Shown here: piece by piece, positions 1 to 11,640 of the stretch
Numbering within the stretch: position 1 is the first letter of the stretch
Layout: the number at the start of each line of letters is the position of its first letter
Assembly (NCBI GenBank): GCA_963573315.1
Contig: OY752150.1
Coordinates: 682,001 to 746,000 of the forward strand
DNA length: 64,000 nt
Reading direction: 5' to 3'
Origin: Entomortierella parvispora
Taxonomy: Eukaryota; Mortierellomycota; Mortierellomycetes; Mortierellales; Mortierellaceae
Notes under the pieces: generated by a model
The model's database searches: none
The model's input: the letters and a program-made list of their open reading frames with translations, nothing else
Told to the model about the DNA's origin: nothing
Program-made: the position numbers and the translations under genes

Positions 1-2110
1 GCCTCCAGGGATTGTAGCGCGCTCTAGGTGATGTCCAAATCCTTCTCGTCCATATTCGAAATAGCCCTCCTGCCCTAATCGAATGACTACTTTGCACGCA
101 ATCAGGCACAAACCGCAGAATGGCGCCAATTCAAAGTCGTCTTCTTCTTCATCATCCATGTCCACACTCATGTCCTGCGCCACGGTTGATGTAGACAGCG
201 ACTGATTGATGCTGTTGCTCCTACTGGTCCGCCTTCTTCGTGCTGCAGCAGCTTGGGCAACTGAACTGTTTGCCGTGATAGGAACAAAGAATCGCCTCCA
301 AAGGATCTCAAAGATATCGGCTGCTTTTTCAAACTCTTGATTGACAAAGAAAGTCAGTCCAAGCTCAAATCGATAGTTAATCGAAGGAATGCCTGCCGCC
401 TCGCAAGTTTGAATGCCACGTGTGATGTGATTCAGAGCCCCGGGGATAATATTTCCACTCTTGCGAGCATGATGACATGCCATGAGAAGGTAGCTCGACC
501 CATTACTGATGACACACAATTGCAGATGTTAGTAGGCGTTTTATAGGCTCGATCTTCACCGATCTAAAGTAGAATGGTACTTACGGGCAGGACTTAAGAC
601 AGTCTTGGAGGATGTCGCCAGCTCTTCCAAGAGAGATATTAGGATCGTTCATTCCCCGGGGCAAGAACAAATAATTGATCAGCAAGAATAAAGCCGAAAA
701 GGGAGCTACGGAGTATGAGCAGATTTGGATTAAAGATCTTGATGGGTTGCGGGCAACATTGGTACTGAGAAAGAGAGGTGGCACCTACCCCGACCGTTTT
801 TGTGTGCAAACACAGACTCCAGATGTTGAATCCCCTGCTCATGGTTCGACTGCAATCCAATCGTCCTGAGCGCTGGTAACAACGACTTTGGAACAATCGT
901 GACGATAAAGTAGAATAGACCCAATCCATACCGTACATAATCCTCGATATCGTCCAACACCTTGACTGCCGTCTTGATCTCATCCAGCGCCTTTGACTGT
1001 TCTCTAAGGACACTAGCGAGGCCCTTCGAGGAGGGACTGGAGGCCAAGAATTTTGACCGTGTCCTGGGCTCGTTGCTGTTGCTTATACTGCTGCTGCTCA
1101 GTGGTAGCTCCGCACCATCCACCGGAGACGTCGAGAAAGATGTGGATGAGTGATGGGTACTCGTACGTCTACCAAAGATGGACCATCGAGACCCTTCCAC
1201 CGGATGAGAAGACGAACCCGCTGATGTTACCGATCGTTTGGGTAGACTGGACGGGATGGAAACTGGCGCAGGGAAAGTCTGAGTTCCAACGGGTATGTTT
1301 TCCTTATCATCGACCGCCGTAGGTGAGGCCATGTCCGAATCAGCATCTGCTTGGACTTGAGCTTGAGCTTGCGCGCAAAGAGTTGAGAGCTTCTGCCAGC
1401 GATCCTTGGCCTGCTCTATCTCCTGTTTGATCCGCATATATCCTTTCCAGGCGCGACGCAATTGAAGTCCTCCGCGGATGTCGGAAAAGGTACCCTTGGT
1501 GTCTGATGATCCGGTTAGCTGAAGGATGCCACGATAAAGTAACGCGTCATAGAACGACATTTCACAGTCCCACTTGTAGTTTTGTCGCAGAGTGTTCTCG
1601 TTAACTGAGATCAAACTTGCATCTGCGCTGCAAATGGATCGGTAACTCATATAACTCGACTCCTGCAGAGGATAGTACAAATAGGTTTAGAGTTCTGCTC
1701 AAAATCCTGCTCATTTTTTTCGGATTGACGTTCAATTGCACTTACAAATTCTTGTTTCTTATCAAGGATTCGTGATGCAACCTGCTCAGAATGTTGCAGC
1801 GACTCCATGAGTTCCGAGTCTGGTTCTGAGAGCTGTCCACTAATGAGCTGTCGCACGATGTGGACCTAAAGATGGAGTGGAAGATTGGGGCCAGGTAAGC
1901 AAATTGTTGCTCATTTTGTGACAATGGTTCACTCTGCCATCAATTGATCGACGATATTTATACCTCAGCAGTTGCAAGGCTCCATCGAGGAAAGGATGCG
2001 CTGTTTTCTTTGAAAACATCGAGTGCATATGCAAATTCGTTGTTCCAGCAAGCCATGATCCCCTCCGTCAGCATGATGGGATGCAGATGCGAGCGACTCA
2101 TGGCAGCCAC
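1..2110 (-). other. IML2/TTC39-family domain portion of the left-edge gene (C-terminus missing)
   Basis: This is the recognisable conserved part of the gene at the left edge, read from right to left over five exon segments (2110-1964, 1865-1746, 1662-789, 705-585, 505-1). It shows the family order: a helical repeat with WNNEFAYALDVF, a segment with WDCEMSFYDALLYRGILQL and the LRRA motif, a Ser-rich insertion (about bases 1330-1030), the GLGLFYFIVTIVPKSLLPAL segment, and the ELG...EFEKAADIFE repeat. A further acidic insertion (DDEEEDDFE, near base 150) precedes the left edge. A separate IML2 gene would probably start at one of several Met codons between about 2420 and 2050. Confidence 0.7.
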
Positions 2111-5100
2111 TCTTTCCCCCCTTCGACGCCTCTTACTCGCCAAAGCTGCGGCCGTGGCTCTCGCTCCCTGGTCCCTGAAGGCGTGTTTAAGGGACTGATT
2201 TGGGCGTGTTTCTGCTAATCCTGCGAAGACGGTAGCGGTAGATATACCCTTCCCTGCCGACAAGGTCGAAGCTCCCGTGAGGTTTGAGCCCAATATCAGG
2301 GCCCGAGCTCTTGATACAGCCGATCCAGCACCATCCAACGACGATATTACCGGTGGTGTAGTCAACTTTGCTGGTCCTTCTGAATAATTGGGAGAATTCT
2401 GATTGCGGAGCTGCATCATAATGTTCTCAGATGCTAACGCGGAAGTTGAGAGGATGGGTTCAGATCCATTTTCCTCTTCTCCTGGAACTCCTTCCTCAAT
2501 GTTGTTCTCGCTGACGATATTCCTGCTCGAAATCTCAGACTCTCCTATATTTGAAGTCGTGAATGTCTTCCTGGTCACGAGCGCGATGGGGCTACCTCGA
2601 CTTGCATTCACTAATGGAGTGGGGACTCCTCGATTCGCAAGTAATCTTACTGGTGGGGGATTTGATGGCGGCTTGGGTATGTTCAGAGTTGGAGGCGATT
2701 GTTGCTGTTGCATCTGTTGTTGCTGCAATTGCTGTGAAAGAGATGATACTCCAGGGCTAGATGATCGAAGTGCATGTTGACTGGAAGCTGAGATGCTGTG
2801 CGCCTGTACCTCCTCATATTCCGATGGTGTCAGTGGCCGCAATGACTGATCATTCTGCTGCAAAAGATTTTCCTGCTCCTGTTGCTGTTGCCGCCTTTTG
2901 AGTTGGGAAGCCATCTCGGACAGAAGCTGGCCTTGTTGCTTCCGCATTTTGAGCTGTGATTTGGTGGTGTCAAAATAGGTTTCGATCGCTAGCTCTTGCA
3001 TGACTGCTGGACTCTCGTCAAGCTGCACTTCGTGGTAGGAGACCTCTGTATTAGCAGAGTCGGATGGGAAAGCCACATGCTGGTTGCCTGCAACTACCAT
3101 GTCATCTAGATTATCATTTGTTGATAGTGTACCACCTTGATCTAACTCCTGATACTGTTGTGGATTCCGCTTTGGCCAGGTTTGTTCCCCATATTGCTCT
3201 TGTGGCTCTTCTCGTCCTAAGCGGCGACCGTTAATAAAAGCAGCCGAGGTCAAGGCCATGTCATCTTCCGCTGAATGATGACGATGCACTCTTAGGTCAG
3301 AGTCTGATCGCGCAACATGTGCAGCAGAGACCAAATGTTGACCGTAGCCTAGTTCTCCTGCAGCTGCAATAACAGGACCGCGGCGACCTGGGATGCCACC
3401 ATAGCCGTCATAGCCGTCGTAGCCATAAGGATCGACAATGGCTCCGACGCCTAATATACCTGGTCCATTCTCCAGCTCATGGATGGACGCCACGGATCGG
3501 TCATCATAGACTGAGGCCACATCGTAACCCTGCTCGTTCTCGTAGATAGATGCGACATCGCCACTGTTTAAGGCTGGTACATTCCCTACTCCACCTGGAA
3601 AGATTCCTCCTCCCAAGGCATCACCGTAAGGTCCACCCTGATAAGCGGAAACGCCTCCGTAAGCTCCAGCACCGTAAGATCCACCCTGATAGGCGGAAAT
3701 GCCTCCGTAAGCTCCAGCCCCATAAGATCCACCCTGATAGGCGGAAACACCGCCGTAAGCGCCAGTGCCTTGTACAGTGCCTGGAACGATTGTCTCGTAA
3801 GTTCCATATTCGGCTACTGGGACTACAACTGGTGCGGGTTCAAGAAGCGTAGTTGTCGGTTCTGGTGCGACTATTACCTGAGCTTCTGGCACGAACACAG
3901 TCGGTGGAGGCGGTGGGATAATACGCGGTGGAGGTTTGTATACTGGAGCAGGGGGAGGAGGAGGCCGCTGCTGAATTATCACTGGTGGTGGTGGAGGTGG
4001 TTGAACATATATTGGTTCTGCTGGAGGTCGGACAAGCACACGCGGCTGAGGCTGATACTGCGGCTGCGGTCGTGGAGGGGGGATAACGATGACGGGTTCC
4101 GACTCTGGAGGAGGCGGAGGGGGCTCAATAAGAACGGCACGAGGCTGGGGACGATAGACAATGACTGGAGTTGTGGCGCGTGGAGGAGCCACAATCTCAG
4201 TGCGCTGTGGGGGAATGACAAGCATTGGCTCCGGTCCTGGTCCTGTGACGACTAAGGTTGGGTCCACGAATCCTTCTGGGATGTCGTCTACAATACCCCA
4301 TGTAATCACACCACGCTCAGACTCGTCGATATCGATCCACTGACCAGGCACTATCATTGACGGTTCGGCAACAATAGTGCCGCCTTCAATCAAACCGACA
4401 CCGACTCCGACTCCGCCATGCTGATGGACGCCACCTCGACGACCGATGTCGTTGTATTCGTCTTCTGTTATAGTAACTTTTTCGATCCGCTCTCGGACGT
4501 GGATCCGACGGTACCCTCCTTCCTCGTCCTCCGCATCTTCGTTGTTGGCAGCAAGTGATCCAGGAAAGTGTTTACGTACAGGATCGGAAATATTGACATC
4601 ATCTTCCTCCACTCCTGCCTGTTCAATGCGCCCGCTTTTGTGGATTCCTGTTGATCCGTGTGGCCTGTCCAAGTGGTAGGGGGACTCTCCATTCTCTTGG
4701 AAAACTGGTGTAGTTCTTAGTAGTGTGTTAAGCCTCGGCTCCTCGTGTTGCTTCACTGCACCCCTCTGGACTTTGGTAGGTTGACCTGTGCTCTTCTTTC
4801 CATTTTCGTCGTCATCATCGTCTTCAAATTCAGGGTTAATTCCGTTGCCAGCTCTGTCCATAGACGAAGATGAGCTTTCATGGATATCTAGCTCGATAAT
4901 GTTGCCACCCTTGAACCGTTTTCCAAGGATAGCCTCCAGTTCCGAGGCGGGTCCTTCTTGGAATGGATGCTCCTCGCAATTTTCTTCCTCGCACAGGATG
5001 GCTGTGATCGATGTCCGGGAGGCAACGTTCAACTTTAGAGTCGAGAGTCCATGTGATGAACTCAAGTGGTGGTGGTCCTCGTGGATAACTTCTACAGAGA

Positions 5101-7733
5101 CGGCGCCAGGATTGTCTATTGTGGTAAAAATGCATGTTGTGGCCCCCCTTTGTTAAAAAATTGCCCGGAACCATTGTTACACAAATATTGATCATCGCAA
5201 CCTCCTACCATCCTCATCTCCAGTCGCATCGTTCACAACAGCGTCTTCTCCGTCCGTCTTAGTCTCAGTAGATGATTCCCTGAACTTAGGGTGTTTCTGA
5301 GGTCTAGGGCGATCATCCGCGGTCTCCAATTCGCCTTCTTCTTCATGGCTGTATTCGGTGTCTCTGGGGCCGCTCTCATGGCCATGGCCATCTGTGCCAT
5401 CCTTAATGGTGGTCTCTGTTCCGTTCCGATGGTGGTATTGGTTATGATGGTGATGATGAAGCGACTTGCTACGGTCCTTAAGCTCCCCGTCCTCCTGAAC
5501 CTCTGTTTTTATGGTATCATCCACAGGTTGCTGTCCCTCAGTATCTCCCTCTGGCTGCCGGAACTGCTGTCCTGGGATATCATCCTCTAATAAATCAGGA
5601 TGTGAGCTCTCCACTTGCAGGGCACCATCCTCGATCTCAAAACTGGGGATTTCGACCGCATCATCCTCAAGTCCTGCGCCAACTTCATCGTCATCTGAAG
5701 ATTCAACAAGGATACCTGAGTAAATGATACTGTGTCCACCTGTCCAAGTCCTCCGCCCGGACCCGTTTGGATCCATGTTTGGTCGTGGACGTCGTCTCCT
5801 CGGCGTATACCCGACGGTCAAACCACCGCTTCCGCTACCTACTGATCCACCACCGCCAGCAGTCCCACTCGGGTCCAGACCTCGAAAAGCCCAGGACAGG
5901 GGCGATTTCCCCAGCAGGTCATTTGGATCACGAGGGGCCGATCCAGATGGAGGAGATAGAATGGAGTGTTCAGGCATGACGGAAGATGAGGCTGTGGGCG
6001 AAAAGGCGTAAACTTGCTGTCGCCTTGCGTCCTGAAAGGCCAAAAGAGTCGCCATATCCTGCTCCTCCTCGTCCTCTTCTTGTACATTGTCTCTATGATT
6101 CCTCTCATGTCGCCGCCTAGTCCCGTATTCACCGTCATTCCTGTCTTCATCTTCATCGCTTCCAATGGGTTGCTGTTGACGCCTTCCCAGTAAGCTAGAG
6201 CGAGCCAGTTGTCTGGAACTATATTCTCCATTCAAATTGACTTTGATAAATGCGTCTCTATCCCTGTCTTTGTTCCCTCGTCCCTCTTGCTCGTCGTCCG
6301 CGTCTTCCTCGCCTTCGTCGAGCTCTTGGACAGCGTCAAAAGGCGAGTTGGTCATAGTTCCGTAAGAGTTACCACTTCTTAAAGCCGATCCTCGACCGTG
6401 AGGGGGGTATACGCCTATGTAGCGGGATTCTCTGGAAAAGGTAATACTTTCAGCCAAGATGGGGTCATAGGCATAGGACAGCGTCGCAGACATGGGCGTG
6501 TGCGCAGAGTATGATATCCAATGGAGCTGGGTTAGGAGAAGCGATACCACATATTGGGCCATCAGAATGGGTGAGATAGAGATGCGGTGCTGAATCATCA
6601 TGTTGACCTCAAACATAATGAAGATAGTAAACAACTACGTAGATAAGAAAGGAAAAGGAGCTAATGTTATTGTTGAGCGCTTGTTGCCATCAGCAGTTTG
6701 AATAAAATCACTTTACCAAGCAAACAAAGATGACAGCTGCGTTGTAGTTGCCATGGCTGTAGCGCACTGTGAAGCCAATGATTAGGATCCGAACGATCGC
6801 CATTGCTGTCAGTGGAATGGGGACAAGTTTCCAGGTCCATGTCCAATCTGTAGAGGTCCCTGCATCTTCTGGAAATTGCAATCCCGTCAACACTGTGAAG
6901 ATGATCAGAAATAGCAGGTCGATCCAACAAAGCCATCGAGACATTTTAGCCCGTTTCTTCTTCAACATGAAATCCTGCCCAGAACTGCCAAAATACGAGG
7001 CTCCGCCCTCATCATCGTCCTCGTCGTCTCCATGCTCACGACTGGAAGTCGTGTTGTCGATTGTATAGAGTGAATTCAGATCAGAGTTGCTATCCCGTAG
7101 GAGTGCATCCTGGACAGTCGATGCTCTTGGTCGCCGTGACGATCCTCTAGCCGTACTCCCATTACCACTTGCTCGCCCATTGGTAAAGCCGTTTGAAAAT
7201 CCTCCAAAGGGTCCATGTCTTCCTCCACCGTTGCCACCACCAGGCACAGTTAAGGTTGGGATTGCCCCTGAAATTGTCCCATGGCGTGTCCCTGTGCCCC
7301 CTGCGCCATAGGAGGAAGAGGAAATCGAATGGGAGGAGTTTAGCGTGGCTGAGGACTCGACTACAACACTCTGACTTCTAAAAGCCGGTCGTCTTGTCGA
7401 CGAGGATGAGGTCAGAGGTGTACGTTCAAAATTAGACGAAGATTGGCCTTGGTATGGCGCTTGATACTGAAAGGGGCGAAGATTATTGTTGGACCCGGCA
7501 TTCGACCCGGCATGAAAGGCAATCTTGACAGAGTCGTTCGGGTCAAAGAGGCTAGAGGAGGATGCAGAATGGCGAATGGAATAGGATGAGGTGCTCGAGG
7601 GGAAAGGTTGGTGCTGCTGGATCAAAGGCTGGGACGCCCGTGGTTGTGGTTGTGGTTGTGGTTGTGATTGTTGCTGCAACTGTCTAGCCTGATTCCGGAC
7701 TGAGTCTGCGCTGGCGGAGGCCATGGAAGTCAT
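1..7733 (-). CDS. Large fused reading frame: 4-TM region, low-complexity region, IML2/TTC39-like domain (partial, runs off left edge)
   Basis: Seven exons fit GT-AG sites with compatible phases: 7733-6717, 6634-5209, 5115-1964, 1865-1746, 1662-789, 705-585 and 505 to beyond base 1, giving at least 2,405 residues in the window. The start is the ATG at 7733; an in-frame ORF reaches 7883. The N-terminus is Ser/Gln-rich, followed by four predicted membrane helices (WIDLLFLIIFTVLTGLQF, then IPLTAMAIVRILIIGFTV, then two encoded across the first intron). A Glu/Asp- and His-rich stretch and a Pro-rich region with VIVIPPP-type motifs and Gly-Tyr repeats follow. The C-terminal part (from about base 2080 leftwards) matches IML2/TTC39 proteins: FAYALDVFKE, GGLQLRRAWKGY, FELGLTFFVNQEFEKAADIFE. 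Yeast Iml2 is linked to inclusion-body and lipid-droplet clearance; TTC39 proteins have TPR-like repeats. The membrane region is not recognised. Two adjacent genes remain possible, but no in-frame stop separates them. Confidence 0.6.
3630..3775 (-). repeat. Three tandem 48-bp repeats coding for a Gly-Tyr-Ala 16-residue unit
   Basis: Three near-identical 48-bp units encode GAYGGVSAYQGGSYGA-like 16-mers inside the low-complexity part of the left-edge gene. Differences are mostly silent, plus a Val/Ile swap, so the repeat is kept in frame as protein. The unit is rich in Gly, Tyr, Ala and Ser, the composition of disordered, possibly phase-separating segments. Confidence 0.85.
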
Positions 7734-8153
7734 CTCTCCTGGTCTCTTTTCTCTTCGTTCGACAATCCGTTGTGGGTTATGATCAGCTACAGTCAACAGG
7801 GTCCTGCGAAAGAAAAATAAATGGGTTGCTGTGAGCGAAGTGAAAAGAAGAAAATGAAAAGGCGATTTTTGTGTTGCTCTCAAGGTCTGGTTTCCTGATC
7901 AACGACAAGCACAACAGCACTTGCCCTGCGGCAGCTGTCACCTGCACAGGCACTGACAACGACCCCCTTTTGGTCGACTTGAAAAAGGGGCGGATCATGC
8001 CCTGCGCACATCCAAACACACAAACAGTCTCGGGCCGTGCGCGCATTTTTTTTTTTTTTTTTTTTTTTTGGATGCATTTGTTCATCTCATAATTAGAACG
8101 CGAACGAGAATGAGAATGAGAATGAGCGAGCGCGTCTATTAAGGTTGGGGTTG
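7734..8153. other. Intergenic, with a T24 homopolymer
   Basis: No gene is seen here. The stretch separates two minus-strand genes and should hold the promoter and leader of the left-edge gene. A run of 24 T lies at 8046-8069, and a short GAATGA-type repeat at about 8107-8128. On the minus strand the T run is a poly(dA) tract about 310 bp upstream of the chosen start. Confidence 0.6.
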
Positions 8154-10740
8154 CTACAAGTTCAATCTATAAAGTTCGCCGTAGAGTTGGTGGATTAGGA
8201 TATCCAAGGGTCCTAGAATACGTAAGAAGCAATTGGGGGTAAATAACAACATTCTTCCTGTATACTCGTTAGTCCTCATGCACGTTCCTCTCACCTGGCA
8301 TCATAAAGTTGCGGCAGTACCGCTTGTTTGTTGTGGAATCCTGGAAGAGGCGCAAAAAAGTTGTGTCAAGGAACGAAAATCGCTCATCTTGCATTTTGGC
8401 GACCACGGTCTGTTGCAATCGGTAAATAGGCAGTCAGTAACCACATTCATCATTTTTCATATTGACCTATCGGCCACCCGCTGTTACCTTGGTGAGGGCA
8501 TTTAAAAGAGCCGCTTCTTGATCCTTCGAGTCTTGAAGACCGTTGTCTAAACCTTCCAATGACCCCTGTTTCTTCGAACTTTGCTGTTGGTATGGCTCAC
8601 AGCGACGGCGTTTGACACTGGTCTGCACGATGACCCTTAGTTCCGGATGGACTGCTTGTAGATAGTCCAACATGTTGGTCAAGATCATCGTGTATCGTTG
8701 TCTCAGCATCTTTTTCCTTCTCGCTTGTCGTTTCCGGAGATGCTCTTGCTCGGACTTCGATAGTTTCTTGTTGTTCTGTACTTGATCGAATTCCGATGTC
8801 GTCATTGCGTCCCGAGGATCGTATTCCCAAAAGAGACCGTTGCTGATCAGGAGCACAGGAGTTCTCAGAGGGCTTTTGTCCTTGTACTCTTGCTCTCGCC
8901 GTGATATCGAAAGAAGTTCTTGAAGCATCTCGGCCCACTCCAAGTTGATCATATCATGATCGAGATCCGATCCATGAGACATCTCCTCTTCAGGCACCTC
9001 CTCGTCATGCATTGAATTCTGTGTTTTTTCGGAAGTTCCCATCCACCAGCTCCACCAAGATGGGGACAGCGCGGACGGCTCAGGCTCCTTGTCATGGTTC
9101 CGGATGTTAGCGGGCTCGCACAAGGCCACCTGTCCGATAAGCTGACAATCCGGATGTAGACCTCCAATCTCAAGCTTAGACAGCTCTGTTGCCGACTTTA
9201 AAGCATGTTTCGACACCTGTTTCTGCAACATTTCCGAGTCCCACAAAACATCCGAGCGAATAAAAGTTGCCAGTGTTATATTGGAAAGTCGATCCACAAG
9301 CCGCATCTGTCCTGGCTTAGCCTTCCTGTACATGCCCGATTCCTCAACTGAACCTTTAGGCGCAATCTGGAGCTCCACGATCTCGGGCATTTCAGATTCG
9401 ATATGATAATCGAATGGATAGTCCTTCCCATCGGCATCAAGCGTCTTGCCAGGGTGTTCTACCTTGTAATCCAGGACAAGTTGACTCTGCATCCCCAGGA
9501 TCGTGCACTCGAGTGTCAGATACTCTTGCTCCAAGAACCGATCTCCAATCATGACCAACGGAGCTCTTTTCAGGACTTCCACAAAATCCATAACGTCCAT
9601 TGTTGGTTGCTGACATTTTCTCTCTTCGTCCGTCGTCTTTAGCCCTTTGTTCCTTTGAATGGGTGGGTCCAGTTGCCATTCGTACGCCTTTAGACGTGTC
9701 GCATAATCCCAGTCTTTTTTCGACTGTTTCTGGTCGATCGACATCCTGATACCATTTGATGTGTTATTGGCCGAATTGGGAGCAGGAGTCAAAAGATAGC
9801 GCTCATTCCAAATGCTGGAAGAACATCCCGATTTGCCGTATCCAGTCCACGCCATGTCGTTTTCCCCTCCTGCTGCAGCGGCAAAGGGATGATGCGGTGC
9901 TGCTTTAAAGATCCATCGGCCGTTAGTAACATCCTGCAAGTCACATATCCTCGTCTCTTGATCCATTGTGAGGCCTGTATTCGGGTATTGTTGGGAACCA
10001 TGGTTTCCATTCTGGCCAGCTGTCCCAGTCAAAGTTCCTTTTTCAGAAGCGTGCGTTGTACTCTTGCCCGAGCTTTTGTCCTGGTCCACACTTTTGCCCC
10101 CATCCTTGCCTCGATTCCTCCTAGGTCTAGAGGGAGTATCATCTCGGTCAAATGGGTCCTTGATATGAACGCCACTCGAATCTCCTGAAAGATCGTCGGG
10201 AACAATCGAGGAGACGTCCTTTGAGCTGTGCAACTGAGAGAGAAGGTATCCGCCCGATAGCAAGGTAAAGGCCAAAGAGATCATAATCACGCTCATGAAC
10301 CAGCTTTTTCGTCTCTTACTGCCAACCATAGCTGCCGCTGCGAGGAGTAGTTTGTCGAATAGGCGCCATATGTTCCCCGCCGCTGCCATTGCTGAAGGTA
10401 ATCGGTTCCATATTTGAGGCCGCTCCCACCACGAGGTCTCTTGAGGAATGTTGCGACTATGACGATGCATCGTGTGACTGTAGGCAGGTCTTTGTCTCCA
10501 AGTGATCCAGGTATACTCTAGCCAGCGGCTTTTTGAAGGTCGCCGTGCAGAAGCGGTTTGACTTGAAGATGATTCTCCCATGCCAAAGGATCTTGTCGGT
10601 TCATCAATTAAATGTAAGCTCTCTTGGCCCTCGCTCGGTCGCCGCTCTCTTGATTGGGGCAGATGGATAGAATGGCGCTGCTCGATCTGGCTGACATAGA
10701 TGCGCTCGATGGATCCTCCATCCTGTGGCTCGATCGACAT
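8154..10740 (-). CDS. Membrane-anchored PC-esterase (TBL/CAS1-like SGNH fold) protein, predicted inactive
   Basis: Three exons (10740-8488, 8409-8295, 8212-8154) give 808 residues starting at the ATG at 10740. One membrane segment (SVIMISLAFTLLSGGYLLSQL, about residues 150-170) follows a basic N-terminus, a type II anchor that would place the rest in the Golgi/ER lumen. After a disordered stretch come the landmarks of the PC-esterase family (plant TBL acetyltransferases, fungal/animal CAS1 N-domain): CDLQDVTNGRWIF, the YEWQLDPP segment, and PLVMIGDRFLEQEYLTLEC, where active members have the Gly-Asp-Ser nucleophile. The last two exons encode FLDTTFLRLFQD and YCRNFMMPGPLDILIHQLY, matching the C-terminal D-x-x-H...PG block. 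Both catalytic positions differ: Ser is Arg, and Asp/His align with Tyr/Asn. The family role is acetylation or deacylation of cell-wall glycans; activity here is doubtful. Confidence 0.75.
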
Positions 10741-11640
10741 TGTCAGTTGTTTGCCAGTGCTGGTCGTCTCCCAATGCTGGTTGTCTCCCAGTGCTGGTTG
10801 TCTCGCCTGTCCGAAATGAATGCTCAGGGTACGGGATGAGAAAGAGGGGGGGAAGGGCTCAAAAAATCAAGGAATATATTCACTGCTCCAGATCGCGCCC
10901 CATCGACGGCTTGAAGCTCATTGTTGTTTGGGGGTAACATGGTCTGCTGTCTTTGGCGCGTGCTGTTATTCACGCCTTTCTCCTCTTTCACGTCAACATT
11001 TCTCCAGCTACCGCAAAACCTTTTTAATCACCTCGGTCGGCCAGATTTGAATGCTGAAAAAAGTGCTTCAAGCAAAGCCGATTCTTAGGGCGAAGATCAG
11101 GCCGTGAGGTGTTGTTCTTTCATTCTTGGAGGCCGAGGTAGGCAGCAAGGAGCTGCCCAAAAACTATCACGTCTTGATTCTGACTCGCTTCCAAAACACA
11201 AAGCTCCCCAAGGTGATAAGATGTTGATGACTGATTACATCCAGCAACTTGTGTGTAACTTGTGTGTAAATGGCTTTTGGGACCTGCAGTGAATGAAAGG
11301 CGCTGCCGCTACTTCAGTAGGATTTTATCCAAGACTCGATCTAACAGACTGCCAACCGCCGACGCGTTGCATGTGATCCCTGCTGATGCTCGACTTGTTC
11401 TGTCTAGAGCTGCTGCAGGGTCTACGGATCTCTACCCAGGTGTGTCCCTGCAGCAAAAGCATTACCGCTCCAAACTGACTGCAATCCGTCTTGAAGTCCC
11501 ACTCTGCATACTGGCTTGACATGACTTGCAGTAAAGGTTTGTAGTCATTTATTTTTTCCTTAACATCTTGGGCTACAGTTACCAGAGAACTATATAGGTA
11601 TATTATATGGCTTTGCTGTTCAAGTCCTTGCATTAATTAA
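10741..11640. other. Intergenic, nothing recognised
   Basis: No convincing gene is seen. The stretch lies upstream of the PC-esterase gene and includes a short direct repeat of CCAGTGCTGGT/CCAATGCTGGT type near 10755-10800. Open frames here are short, with no domain signature. Confidence 0.5.

Noticed and set aside
1958-5065. Treating the long minus-strand frame as a free-standing gene starting at 5065
   Set aside because: The first codon there is TTG, the frame has a stop further upstream and no nearby ATG, and a clear acceptor at 5116 joins it in phase to the exon ending at 5209.
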